A DNA stretch of 64,000 nt from Aphanomyces cochlioides (taxonomy: Eukaryota > Oomycota > Saprolegniomycetes > Saprolegniales > Verrucalvaceae). This document shows, one piece after another, positions 45,986 to 56,645 of the stretch (its first letter is position 1; each line of letters begins with the position of its first letter). The notes under the pieces are model-generated. The model did no database searches and was not told the DNA's origin. It saw only the letters and a program-made list of their open reading frames with translations. The stretch spans positions 434,001 to 498,000 of the forward strand of contig JAHQRK010000019.1 of the NCBI GenBank assembly GCA_019828595.1, in the 5' to 3' direction. Made by a program: the position numbers and the translations under genes.

Positions 45986-46676
45986 TTTGGGCTGCCCTTG
46001 ACCGTAGATTTGGTTGTTCACACTTTGTCCATCATCATTTGTGTTGGTGCCAAAGCTTTGAGTCTCGTTGGTCTGCGTCGTTGGTCTTGATGGTTGTTTC
46101 TTCGCCACACACAGAATGAACACTTGGCTTGGGCTCTTGGGTGGAAAATCGGGAATGATCTATCCGGTTACGTTGTGGCCCCCTTGTTGTGAGGCTGGAA
46201 GTCATCTCCCACGAAACTCTGCAAAACAATACAAAATCTCAGAGTCCTATTTCCTGCCTTGGCCCTCATTTTTGAATTGCCATAGAGTCGTCAGGTCGAT
46301 ATACTTCGACCAGACATGCTAACTTCGACTTCTCCAATCTCGGCCCACAGGCACTTTCAGAGCATTCTGTGAGCATGTACAAAAGCACCTCTCACAGCAC
46401 CATCCAGTTCGAAGTTCGATTAAAGAGTTTCTCATATGTGTGTCACAGGTATTATCCTGCACTCTCATTGGTAGGATATCTTCTGATATCCGACCTCTCA
46501 GGTCGGACTTTTTATGGTATGGCCACGCAGCTCTAATTGTTCCATTGCCGTTCTTGATATTTTCCCAATCACTGTATCCACCAACTGATCCCTTCGTATC
46601 ATTGCGACGATGCTGCGCCCTCTGTGCATGCTGACAACGATGGAATGCAAAACGAAGCACAAGTTCAAGTTTAACG
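45986..46676. other. intergenic with overlapping hairpins
   Basis: At 46474-46491 GGATATC-TTCT-GATATCC forms a 7-bp hairpin. At 46489-46507 TCCGACCT-CTC-AGGTCGGA forms an 8-bp hairpin that shares TCC with the first, so only one can form, and a T run follows at 46509. No gene recognised. Confidence 0.5.
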
Positions 46677-47582
46677 TTAGGTGAAGCCGACAAGTTTGGC
46701 TTCAGGAGCGTAGATGTTCTGGAACAATAGTCCTGCGTCCCTCTGCGCAGACTATTTATACCTATCCTATCAGACAACTCACGAACATCCTCCCATTGTG
46801 CAGATTGGTCGAACCAACGAGTGGTCCCAGTCCAGGATGTGCCTCTACGGCAGTAGGATAGGCAGTTTGGAATAGCCATGAAGTAATCAAATCGTGTCAA
46901 ACTCACCTCCCACGCAGTGCTCCCGGAAGTCAGAACAGTAGACAAAGTACCAAGAGTCTTTGGCATTCTTGTCGCTCTTGGTTGTCTGCTTGATCGTGGC
47001 GTAGAGTCGCCAGCCCGCAGAATTCAACTGAGCAAAGACATGAGCAACGATCATGGTCCCGAATGGCTTGAGTCCATCGAACCATGGAGAGCTCCAAAGC
47101 TTGAACTGCTGGCAGCCTGACGTGTACTCGGAGATGCGGACGCTTCCACCGGCGTAGTTGGTGTGGATGCAAGTCGTGATGAGCGCGACGATATCATGAG
47201 GAGCGTCAATTACACGGAGCGTGTCGTGTTGGTTGAGTGAGATGGAGAACATGGACAGAGTGCATGGCTCGCGCTGCTCAAAGATCAGAACATCTTTGCT
47301 CAATTCCAAGTTGAATATTCCAGTCGACGTATAGAGAGCGTAGCCATTCGTGTGGAAGGTAAACAAAATCTGCTGCATGAGACGGCGGGCATGGACCGTG
47401 TCCTCACCGTTGGGCAGCCATGGATATCCTCCCAGTTTGAACTCAACGTAGGTGTCCTTGTGCGGCCAGGTCGATGCGACTGCGTCAGTGCTCCATTGAG
47501 TGGCTTCGTTTGGAAAGTTAAACAATTGAATGCGGTCCGAGCGGTGCATGGCGAGCGTTGGGAAAGGCAGGATTCTGCTCAT
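46677..47582 (-). pseudogene. duplicated-domain family, subfamily B, split by a solo LTR
   Basis: The ATG at 47582 (MSRILPFPTLAMHRSDRIQ) starts a protein close to the intact copies at 49399 and 50759: KLGGYPWLPNGEDTVHARRL, then GYALYTST, FKLWSSPWFDG and GWRLYATI. Right after DSWYFVY the frame enters a 223-bp insertion (46715-46937) and stops at 46887. The rest of the normal C-terminus, EAKLVGFT and stop, is found on the far side at 46677-46705. The lost part is only about a dozen residues, so a protein ending in LTR-encoded residues (CSDFREHCVGGEFDTI) may still be made. Confidence 0.85.
46715..46937 (-). mobile_element. solo LTR, 223 bp
   Basis: Ends are TGTTCT...AGAACA (inverted 6-bp termini, TG...CA). 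It is flanked by perfect 5-bp duplications GTAGA at 46710-46714 and 46938-46942. A TATAAATAG box lies on the minus strand at 46752-46760, as expected for an LTR promoter, which puts the LTR in the same direction as the host gene. No internal retroelement genes remain. Confidence 0.9.
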
Positions 47583-48057
47583 GGTCTTCTTGGAGGTGCT
47601 GAAGGAAGTTTAGAAAATGACAAGCGCAAGTGCTCCATGGACGCTCTCATGGAACAATAATGAAGAAGGCAACATGATTGCATGATGGTCAGCTACAAAC
47701 ACTCGACGACATCAACGACTCCAGGAGAGATCCCAAGAGCTTTACTCACAAGACGCTCTGGACTCTGCTTGGATTGGAAACTTCCATGACTCCGATCAAA
47801 GCACGAGTCTTCGTCATGTTGTTCCCAGCAGTGTTAGTTGAGATCACTTCCAGCGGATGGTCAGTGGAGGATTCGTCCCAGCCACAAAGCCGAAAGAACA
47901 AAATCTGTGCGTCCAAGCATCCGCTGGGAGTCTTTCTTGACTATGGAATAGACGCTCTTCTCCATGGTCATGAGTAAATCGGACGTCTCCCTCTCTCGTG
48001 GATGACCATTTTGTCACCAATGCTGGAAGAGATGCTTTGAATCACGATTAGCTCAGC
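47583..48057. other. intergenic, no gene recognised
   Basis: 475 bp between two family copies. A 99-codon plus frame at 47678-47977 has no recognisable content. Confidence 0.4.
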
Positions 48058-48640
48058 CTACGACAAGTCCATCTTGGCGACTTTCCCAATGCCGACGACT
48101 TGAGCCAAAGATTCACTGCTGAAGTACCATGTTTCTTCAGCGTGGTCTTCTCTGGAGTGCTGAATGGACACTGAAAGACGCCAGCCAAGAGAGCTTAGCA
48201 GGGCTAACAAATGAGCTAGGTGCCGGCCAAAGGGTGAACTACCATTCTCCCATGGGTCGCTTTGAAGCGTGAACTCGTGGCATCCTGCCATGCTTTCTGA
48301 CACGTCAACTGTACCCCCGAGATTGACTCGTTGGATGCACTCGGTCATGACTTGGACAATGCTGACAGGAGCGTCGATGAGACGAAGTTTGACGTTCCCG
48401 TGGCGTGCACGTATAAACATGGGCACTCGACTGGGCTCGCGGCGTTCAAAGAAGAGTACATCGTTGCTCGCAAAGGCGTTACTCAAGTTTGTCGACGAGT
48501 ACAATGCATAGCCGTGTGATCGAAAGATGAACAAGATGTTCAGGATGAGGCGAGCAGCAAAGACTTTGAGAGTCCGTTGGGCCTTCCATGGCGAGCCGCC
48601 GAGCTGGACATCTATTGCTTTCGCTCACCGCAGCGAAGCG
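48058..48640 (-). pseudogene. duplicated-domain family, subfamily A, 5'-truncated
   Basis: Homology to the gene at 30935 runs from AKAIDVQLGGSPWK (about 48625) to the shared end GKVAKMDLS at 48058: ILFIFRSHGYALYSST, DVLFFERREP, FTLQSDPWENG, GWRLSVSI and ETWYFSSE. The first 50 or so residues are missing and replaced by repeat-like DNA with an in-frame TGA just upstream. No ATG restores the N-terminus. An internal ATG at the SMAGCHE region would give only the second half-domain. Confidence 0.8.
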
Positions 48641-48895
48641 GAGGTCGAGTGAAAAATTTTCTGCAGGCGGATGACTCCGAGGAGGGAGCCCCCAACGTGC
48701 ACGAAAAAGGGGTTTCTTTATATTTTCTCTCATCGGGTAAGGCGGCAGGTAGGCCGTAAGGCCGTGCCGCCACCCTGATGAGGCCTGCTAGAGAATGACA
48801 AAGTTTGGCGCTTTAACTCTTCCTGGTGATGGAGATATGTTCAATTTTGTAGTGTGACCCAAAAGTGTGACCTGACCCGGATATGACCTGTCTCG
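48641..48895 (+). repeat. hairpin-bearing repeat joined to the truncated gene copy
   Basis: Contains a GC-rich hairpin at about 48740-48771: GGCGGCA and GGCC pair with GGCC and TGCCGCC around a GTAA loop. 48757-48895 matches 12330-12450 in ordered blocks. A CTGATGAG stretch follows at about 48774 but no GAAAC-type partner was found, so a hammerhead ribozyme is not supported. Confidence 0.5.
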
Positions 48896-49398
48896 GACAC
48901 TACCGAAATATTGTCTGCATGATTAGCATTCTTGCTGTACTTTGTTGGAACGCAGAAGCAAATTGCCACGCAGTTGCTCTCAAGTACTTCCTCCATGGAT
49001 TTCCTCCAGTGCATTTCTCAAGTGGAGCCTCCGAAGTCTGTGGAGAAAGCTCTGATTGTAGTTCGTAATTCAATGGCGAGACGCAGTTTATACCGATTGA
49101 CAGTCGTGGCTCAGCCTTGACGCGCTGAAAAGCATACATCGAATGAGGGTTTCGCCGTGGTTGTTCATGCAGTCGGTCTCTGCGGCGAAAATGCGCGTAC
49201 AACTGCAAACCAAGGAGATCTTCAACGAGCTGCCCTTTGCAAACACCACTGGGAGCCATTGTTTGCTCACATATTGGAGCAGATAAGTTTTCTCGCTTTG
49301 AAGGCCGAAACAAGGTGAGCAAGTCGCCGAAAGGAGGCTCTACATGTCAATAAATGAAGCATTGCGTGGTATTAATAGAGATAATGGTTCGACAAGGT
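48896..49398. other. intergenic, no gene recognised
   Basis: 500 bp between the repeat and the next family copy. No coding content recognised. Confidence 0.4.
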
Positions 49399-50094
49399 TT
49401 ACATGCCGATGAGTTTCGCTTCGGGTTCATAGGAGAAGTACCACGTGTCTTTGGAATTGCGTTCGTCCTTTGTGAGCTGGTTGATCGCAGCGTAGAGTCG
49501 CCAACCAGAAGCATTGAGGTGAGCAAATAAGTGGCCGACAATCATCGTGCCAAAGGGTTGGTATCCGTCGGTCCACGGAGAGCTCCAAAGTTTGAAATTC
49601 AAGCAGCCTTGGGTGTAGTCGGACACACGGACGCTGCCACCCTCGTAGTAGGTGTTGATACAATTTGTCAGCATTTGTGCAATCTCTGGAGGCGCGTCAA
49701 TCACTCGCAGTGTGTCGTGTTGATTGAGCGAGATGGAGAACATGTTGAGCGCACATGGCTCTCGGAGTTCAAAGACGAGAACATCCTTGCCAAAATCGTC
49801 ATTGAAAATCCCAGTTGAGCAATACAAAGCATAGCCGTACATGCGAAACAAGAGTAAAATTTGCCGCAGGAGGCGGCGGGCATGCACGGTGTCTTCCCCG
49901 CTCGGTGACCATGGATATCCACCAAGTTTGAGCTCGACATACTTGGTGTCAGGAATGATCGAGATGGTCTTGTGCGGCCACTTGGCGTTCACAGCATCGG
50001 TGATCCATCCACAGGCTTCCTTTGGGAAATTAAACAAGCGAATGCGATCCGAGCGGTGCAACGCTAGTGTCGGCAAAGGCGGCAGTCGGCTCAT
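49399..50094 (-). CDS. duplicated-domain family protein, subfamily B, 231 aa
   Basis: Intact single exon from the ATG at 50094 (MSRLPPLPTLALHRSDRIRL). The two half-domains align well with each other: IRLFNFPKEACGWITDAVN, KLGGYPWSPSGED, ILLLFRMYGYALYCST and KDVLVFELRE in the first; LRVIDAPPEIAQMLTNCIN, KLWSSPWTDGY, LFAHLNASGWRLYAAI and KDTWYFSYEP in the second. I do not recognise the family and see no catalytic motif, signal or membrane span. My weak recollection is that single segments of the type K-L-x2-YPW...GEE...LL...L in uncharacterised fungal proteins look similar; a profile search is needed. Confidence 0.8.
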   Translation of the reverse strand: MSRLPPLPTLALHRSDRIRLFNFPKEACGWITDAVNAKWPHKTISIIPDTKYVELKLGGYPWSPSGEDTVHARRLLRQILLLFRMYGYALYCSTGIFNDDFGKDVLVFELREPCALNMFSISLNQHDTLRVIDAPPEIAQMLTNCINTYYEGGSVRVSDYTQGCLNFKLWSSPWTDGYQPFGTMIVGHLFAHLNASGWRLYAAINQLTKDERNSKDTWYFSYEPEAKLIGM

Positions 50095-50758
50095 GGCGAT
50101 CCAAAGTCCAATTCAAGAATACCTTGGATGGACTCTAGGTCCAAGCACTTCCTGCCAACATCATGTGGACTCAATCTGTGCTTTTGATTGGTCCGAATAA
50201 TTCCTAAATTCCTAATAAAGTGTGCAATAGGCAATGTTATCAATATAAATTTTTCGGACATCAAGTTTATGCATTTATTCAAGGAAATCGAGAATGACTG
50301 TCAACCAAAATGCCCCTGGCATCCCTGGAAGAATCATGATGACGCCTCCCTTGTACGACTTGACGACGACATAGGAATCCAATGGCGTTTGCCGCTCTGT
50401 GGAGGAGAAATCGCTCGAGCGGCGAGAGGGAATGCGCCCATGGAGATGTAGAACTTCTCGTTTCAATCCTCAAAGTGCTTTTTCAACGAGACGGACGCTG
50501 TCAGGCTGACACCGAACATGATACAGCTTTGTTGGTCTCATGAAAGTCATACATGACAGTTCATGCCCTAACTCCATGGCTAAGTTGGATTGAGAAGTCC
50601 AACGTTCAGTGTCGAATGATTGGCACTCGACTCGCATCTTGCGGCGGAATAACGGGGGCGTGTAGTAGATGGATGATCCAAGCGGCTAGAGGGAAATCTC
50701 ATCATGGATTGAGTGACGATCTGGGCGGACATTGAGATGGACTGAAGTTTATTTCAAC
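50095..50758. other. intergenic, no gene recognised
   Basis: 660 bp between two intact family copies. The 5' flank of 49399-50094 lies at its left end. No domain-bearing frame. Confidence 0.4.
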
Positions 50759-51445
50759 TTACGTGAAGCCAATGAACTTGGCTTCGGGGGCGTAGACAAA
50801 GTACCAAGAGTGTTTCGCACTCTCGGTCGTCTTGATGGATGCGTAGACTCGCCACCCTGCTCCATGCAAACGGGCGAAGATGTGACCGATGATGAGCGTT
50901 CCAAATGGCTTGAACCCGTCGAACCACGGAGAGCTCCAAAGCTTGAACTGCTGGCAACCTGCAGTGTACTCAGAGACACGGACGCTTCCACCGGCGTAGT
51001 TGGAATTGATGCAAGTCGTGATGAGCTCGACAATGTCAGCGGGAGCGTCGATGACTCGCAGCGTATCGTGTCGATTGAGGGAGATGGAGAACATGGACAA
51101 CGTGCATGGTTCGCGGAGTTCAAAGACGAGCAAGTCCTTGCTAAAGTCGTCGTTAAAGGCATGAGTGGAGCAGTATAAAGCATAGCCATGCATTCGAAAC
51201 GTGAGAAGAATTTGCTGTAGGAGGCGCCGCGCATGGACTGTGTCTTCTCCGATCGGCTCCCATGGGTAACCACCAAGCTTGACCTCCACACACTGGTTGT
51301 TTGGAACAACGGACACGTTCTTGTGCGGCCACTTGGCATGCACTGCTTCTGTGATCCATTGAGTGGCTTCCTGCGGGAAGTGAAACAAGCGAATTCGGTC
51401 CGAGCGATGCAGCGCAAGTGTCGGCATCGGTGGAACTTCCGACAT
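50759..51445 (-). CDS. duplicated-domain family protein, subfamily B, 228 aa
   Basis: Intact single exon from the ATG at 51445 (MSEVPPMPTLALHRSDRIRL). It is closely similar to 49399-50094 over its whole length, with the same two half-domain cores (KLGGYPWEPIGEDTVHARRL and FKLWSSPWFDGFKPFGT) and the tail YAPEAKFIGFT. A tandem duplicate in the same orientation as the copies at 46677 and 49399. The second half has a shorter loop before HSWYFVY than its sisters. Function unknown. Confidence 0.8.
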   Translation of the reverse strand: MSEVPPMPTLALHRSDRIRLFHFPQEATQWITEAVHAKWPHKNVSVVPNNQCVEVKLGGYPWEPIGEDTVHARRLLQQILLTFRMHGYALYCSTHAFNDDFSKDLLVFELREPCTLSMFSISLNRHDTLRVIDAPADIVELITTCINSNYAGGSVRVSEYTAGCQQFKLWSSPWFDGFKPFGTLIIGHIFARLHGAGWRVYASIKTTESAKHSWYFVYAPEAKFIGFT

Positions 51446-52183
51446 TGAGTGTGCTGACTAGGAAGAGAAGTGTTGTCGATTGAAGAGATCCGTTGAAGTA
51501 TCCTGACGAGCGCGGAACACGGTTGAGAGGAGCTCAAAGTTCGGCAAATCCTCCGAATGTTCGACGTGGACTAGAGTGGGTGCATGCTCTTCTGTCGAAC
51601 AGTCGTGATCCCTCGCAGACACGTATGCCTGCGTGCATCAAGATTGTCAAACTCCATGGATGCGTCCGCGATGGCATTCTCATATCATCTTGTCGCAGAG
51701 ACGAATGGCAAGGACTGAAGAGCCTTCCGTCAATCTTTGTCGTTTCATCCATGCAGCCAGACATTCGAATGCGTGCATTGAAACTTATCCCAACCAGCGC
51801 ACTGTCCACCGTTTCCAGTTACTGCATGATCCATTTCATGCGGTTCTCCTTGGACTCTGCTGATTTGCGTCATAGCCGTGTCGAGATGTTTGTTGACGGA
51901 GCTTCAACGCCATCATCCAGGCAGGCATTAGTCGACAACACGACGTTTGACTCCCAGTCATGGCAATCCACTGCTCAATTCACGGACTGTCAGGTCGCTC
52001 ATGTTTCGTTTGGTCCATGGCAGACTCATCATATCCATCAACTTTTCAATTTGAGCCAATCAGCGTCCGAGTTATCCTCCGAAACGGATGAGTCCATGGC
52101 CAACCTGACAAATCATTTAAAGTAGTTTAAGCTGTAATCATCCGATATCCGGATGATCGGATCGAGGAGTCGGTTATGTGCGG
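51446..52183. other. region without a confident gene
   Basis: A plus frame from 51493 to 52125 is 210 codons long but opens at TTG; its first ATG is at 51625 (MPACIKIV). It resembles no family I know, so it may be chance. Near 52136-52156 TCATCCG and CGGATGA form a 7-bp palindromic stem. Confidence 0.35.
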
Positions 52184-54403
52184 ATGGAGTGGTGGTTTGT
52201 ATTTGATAAGCGCCGAGGAATCATGGAAACCATCCATCGCTCCGAAGTACCTCCACATGATGATCTCTCAATGACTGATATGTCAACTCTTACGGACATC
52301 CAACATACAGAACGTGATGAGCTGGTGAACCTGATGGACACCAAATATGCTCAGGCCACCAACCAACATGCTTCATCTGCGATGAAGAAGTTTGCACAGT
52401 TCATACGGGAATACACAAACGACGAAGTTGAGGTATCAGCACTCACAGCAGCACATGTGAACGAAGACATGATGGGAAAGTTTTCGTCATTTCTCGTGGC
52501 AGATAGCACAATTGGGTTCTCCTCATCAACCACTTACTTAAGCAGTGTAAAGCGGCAGTTGGTGGACCAAACACGCACGACGTTTTTTATCGAAAGGAAC
52601 GATTGGTACAAAAGTCTGCGCTCGGCTCTATGCAATAAGTATCTCCAAAAAGCTGTTGATGATGGACGACCGCTCCAAGATAAGGCACCTCTCATGACCA
52701 TGCAAGATCTCTGCGTCATTTGCGAGAGTCTATTTTTGAAAGGCGAAACAACAGCTATCAAGGATAGAACACTTTTGTCATTTCAGTGGAGTCTAGTTGG
52801 ACGAAGCTCTGACGTCGGCGATGCACCCTTTTCCCATCTCAAATGGTGTGAGAAGTACCTCCTTATGCGAGTGCTTCGTAAAAAGACACGACAAGAGCAT
52901 TCCGTGGCCGTTTTTCCATCTGCATTCTTGTGGCAAATCGATCCAATACACTCTCTAGCAGCGCAGCTTGCAGTCGACCGCTTCTCTTTGTCAGACTGAT
53001 TATTCAGCCAAATTGCTTTCGAAACGTCTCAGCAAAACAACACAGCAGCCTATATCAATCGCTTGCTCGAAAATGTCACAAAATCAAGCGATCCATCAGA
53101 TCTTACACCTGGTTTGCGCTCTCATTCCAGCCGCCGAGGAGCTGCTGCAGTTGCTGCTGCGAGTTCAGATATCAATTTGAGCGACTTAGCTCACCGTGGC
53201 AGATGGCAACTCGACAACTTGAGCACTGTGCTTGAGTATATTTCACCTACCTGTAGCAGCGATCACAAGGTGGCAAGGGTGCTTGGGGGATGGGAAAACC
53301 CTGCGCGTGACATTCACCCTGCTACCTTTAGCACGAGCGACCCACCAGCGCTTGATCAGCGCGCTTTTGCCCGAAACCTCTTCTTGCACTATCGGGAACG
53401 GCTCGGTATAAGTGCTCTCATTGATGCTCTTGCTGCTTCCCTTTTACTCTATTTCGATCAAACATTTGGTGTCATGGCAACACACAAAGTGCATGAGGTG
53501 ATGATTGAGTCGGTTCAAATGTCCAATGAGTCACTAAGTCGCGAGGCCGCAATTGCACAGCTTGGAGTGTGGGGGCGAGACATCAAGCAGCGTTTTGTCA
53601 GAAGCAACCTCAATTCAATCCCTCTTGACCGCGCCGAAGATAGTGACACGGTGATCGATCTTCCTGTAAAGCTTCCACTGAGCGACACAATCACTCGACT
53701 GTCAATTGCCCAACGTGACATTGCCTCAGAAGTTTCTGGTCTCTCGAGTCGGCTTTCATCTCAAGCCGCTGTTCAGGAGGAGCTTCTATCACTCCAGAAG
53801 CAAGTTCTGGCTCATCAAAAAGATATGATGCAGCAACAGGCACGACAAGCTGCCCTATTAGAAGAGTTACTGAACCAGAGCTATGGTGCTACCCCAAGAC
53901 AATCTACAGTGAGACGGCAGGCAACACAAGAGCAAGAGACAGAGACAGCTCAATCTGCAATTCACTCTGAAGCTACAATAAGTGAGCCACCCCTCGACAG
54001 ACCACTAGTGTTACCCGCAGAGCTGCCACGAACTTGGCCGAACGACATGTGCTCTCTGCGTGGCTGGAAGTTAGCTGATTTGGTGTATCGTGTATGGCTT
54101 GACCGTCTTCTGGAAGTTCCATGTGACTATCAGCACCATGCACAGCGCGACGCGCGGCAAGCAGCCTTGTTGGCAACTTCAGTACTGGGCGAATGGGCAC
54201 CAGCACCGTTTCCTCTTGATGGCTCGTCTTCTGAAAAGGAAGCGTGGATGCGTAATGCACAAGCCTTAGCACGTGTAGCTCAAACAGAAATTATAATCGC
54301 GGTACGTACTGATGGAGGGCACCGCAAACGCTCACGAACAGGAAGTGTGTCGGGTCTACTGAAAGCTTGGAGCAAGAAGAAGAAGTCTAGTCATGTTGTA
54401 TAA
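52184..54403 (+). mobile_element. Crypton element 2, nearly intact, one in-frame TGA
   Basis: From the ATG at 52184 (or 52223, METIHRSEV) one frame runs to 54403, about 740 codons, broken only by TGA at 52997-52999. Catalytic residues of the tyrosine recombinase are all present: Arg in LVGRSSDVG, Lys in VLRKKTRQE, His-x2-Arg in HSSRRGAA, a second His in AHRGRW and Tyr in VLEYIS. The long C-terminal part has a coiled-coil, Gln-rich stretch (KDMMQQQARQAALLEEL) and a basic end (RKRSRTG, KKKKSSHVV) that may be nuclear targeting. It is distinct in sequence from Crypton 1. The single stop suggests recent inactivation, or read-through. The ends could not be set. Confidence 0.87.
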
Positions 54404-55491
54404 AGTCGTGTTTCTGTAAGACCATCGTACATGTATCCACTGTATAATCTTTTTCAGCTCTCATATGTCGCTGAGTAAATGTTGTCTGTGATCTCTTTGA
54501 GCTCTCATTTGTCGCTGAGTACATGTTGTCTGTGATCTCTTTGAGCTCTCATTTGTCACTGAGTTCGATGTCTAGTTGATACCACGTGCCTTCCAGGTGA
54601 TTGAGTAAGCTATCCTGTGTTGATATCAATAAATATACCGAAAGGGAGCCATTTACACAATGCAACCAATCTCAAATGGCATACATGTTCGTCAATGCAC
54701 TTGCTCGATCTAAGCGTCATTTTTGAGTCGCTAAATGGCTCATTCACAGCTTCCAGACGATGGGAAATGTGTCTACAGATCTGAAGTCATATTCTATCCT
54801 AATCGACATCGCGATGGACGTAGATATTTTACCATGGAGTACGCTCGGCTCATGGCTCATAATCTTCTTGGTTGCATGATCTCACGTCCGAAACCCACTA
54901 TATATGCGTTCACATATAGCTATTGATGCGTCTTGGTCGGTTTTACTTGCCTACTAAGAGATATTCATTGATCTCTGACTTGTTTTCAAAAGGGGCAGCT
55001 TACACGTTCATCATCGAAACAAAAAAGTCGTATTCGTCGTTATACTCGGATCAAACGACATTTGGATAGCTTGATCCACGTGATCTGGACCTAGAGTACT
55101 TTGAATTGGCGTTTGGAGTTGCGTTCTTACCGTTGCTGACAGCCAGCCTTTGGGCTTGTGGTCGGCTCCAGGGAGATCGTGATTTGAGATGTGTGAAAGA
55201 ATCGCATGAGCCAATCGTTACTCGTTGTGCAGGACAAATTCGAACTTCGAAGTGTGGTAGATGTTCGTCGGACAAGGTGCTATAATTCTGACAAATGGAT
55301 GTGCTTTTCAAGTCGACTGGATATTTCCCGTTTAATGCTTATCGTCCGAAACAGTGTTGATGACAACGATAGATCGGACGTTCAGTCGGACGTTAAACAT
55401 TATAGCATATGACGGTCGAAATGCAACTTTAGATTTTGGGGGATAAAGCTTCCGTCCAGCCCCACTTTTAAATTTCGCTCTACTGCCCACG
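54404..55491. other. intergenic with a tandem repeat
   Basis: AT-rich. Holds the 44-bp repeat below and, at about 55365-55392, a short direct repeat TCGGACGTT-x3-TCGGACGTT whose complement CGTCCGA lies about 35 bp upstream. No gene recognised. Confidence 0.4.
54457..54565 (+). repeat. 44-bp tandem repeat, about 2.5 copies
   Basis: Units start at 54457, 54501 and 54545 with GCTCTCATNTGTC; the third is partial. Copies differ at only a few positions. Confidence 0.92.
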
Positions 55492-56517
55492 ATGACTTCC
55501 AACGATATCTACACCGGCCAAGCTGCTTTTGAGCCTGGTCTGACTATCAAGACGCACTCGTTCCCGGCCAAGACTTTCGATGAAGACTACGACGTGGAGA
55601 TTTGCGCCTTGGACATCCACACCACCACGGGGGATGGGGAAATACGTTGTACCCCTTGATTGTGGGCCATGAGATCGTCGGCGAAATCATACGCGTGGGG
55701 GCGAAAGTGGATCCTGTCAAGTACGCCCTTGGCTCCCGTGTCGGGAATGTGCGGAAGCTGCCTCAACTGCAAGCAATGCAACCGCGGCAAGGAACAGCTT
55801 TGCAATGACGTTGTCTGGAGCTTTGGTAGCAAAACCCCCGAAGGATACATCACCCAAGGCGGATTTGCTGACTACTACCGCTGCCATTTCAAGTTTGCAG
55901 TGCCAATCCCAGACGGACTCACTTCTGAAAGCGCTGCACCGATGATGTGTGGTGGCATCACAACTTGTGCGCCTCTCAAGAACCACGGCGCAAGGCCAGG
56001 GAAGAACGTGGCTGTGCTCGGCGTGGGAGGCCTCGGCCACCTTGGCATTCAATGGGCGGTTGCCCTCGGCGCTGAAGTGACCGCGCTCTCGTCGTCGGAC
56101 AAGAAGGAAGTCGAGGCCAAAGAGCTCCTCGGGGCTCATAACTACGTCAACTACAGTGACCCTGCAGCCGTGCAAGCAGCTCAAGGCACCTTTGACATTA
56201 TTCTCTGTACGTCCTACGGCGACACCACCGACTGGAACATGCTCATGAGCATGGTAGCGACGGAGGGCAAGTTTGTTCTCGTGGGACTTCCCGAGAAGCC
56301 TATCGCGATGTCGGCCTTTTCGATGGTCCCCAGACAAATCACTCTCGTTGGCTCAGCTACTGGTTCCATCGCGCAGGTTGAAGAAATGCTCGCGTTGGCG
56401 GTCGAGAAAGGCATCAATTCCATTGTCCAAGTCATGCCCATGTCCAAAGCGACGGCAGCATTTCACCTCGTCCACAATGGCCAAGCCCGTTTCCGCATTG
56501 TCCTCAAGAACGACTAA
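55492..56517 (+). pseudogene. zinc-type alcohol dehydrogenase (cinnamyl-type MDR) pseudogene
   Basis: The ATG at 55492 gives MTSNDIYTGQAAFEPGLTIK. Near 55600 about six residues just before the first zinc-ligand Cys are missing (DVEI runs straight into CALDIH). A one-base frameshift at about 55633 is followed by GHEIVGEIIRVGAKVD, and a second near 55745 leads into CGSCLNCKQCNRGKEQLC, the four-Cys structural zinc loop. From there the frame is open to 56517 with the Rossmann motif GVGGLGHLG. Three lesions make it non-functional. The family reduces aldehydes with NADPH. It converges on the aldo-keto reductase remnant. Confidence 0.85.
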
Positions 56518-56645
56518 GCTGACTTTGCCCAAGCACTACGCTTTGGATCTTCTGCATGAGCTAACTCGATAAAGTTTTGTGTTCATCCTTTGATCCTGAC
56601 GACAATACTGCAAGTGTTAGGGCATTTATAGAGACTAAATGACGA

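Noticed and set aside
46319..46966. 215-codon minus frame
   Set aside because: It runs through the solo LTR and hairpins and has no homology; a chance frame.
48770..48800. Hammerhead ribozyme suggested by CTGATGAG
   Set aside because: No matching GAAAC and no stem III/I closing pairs found.
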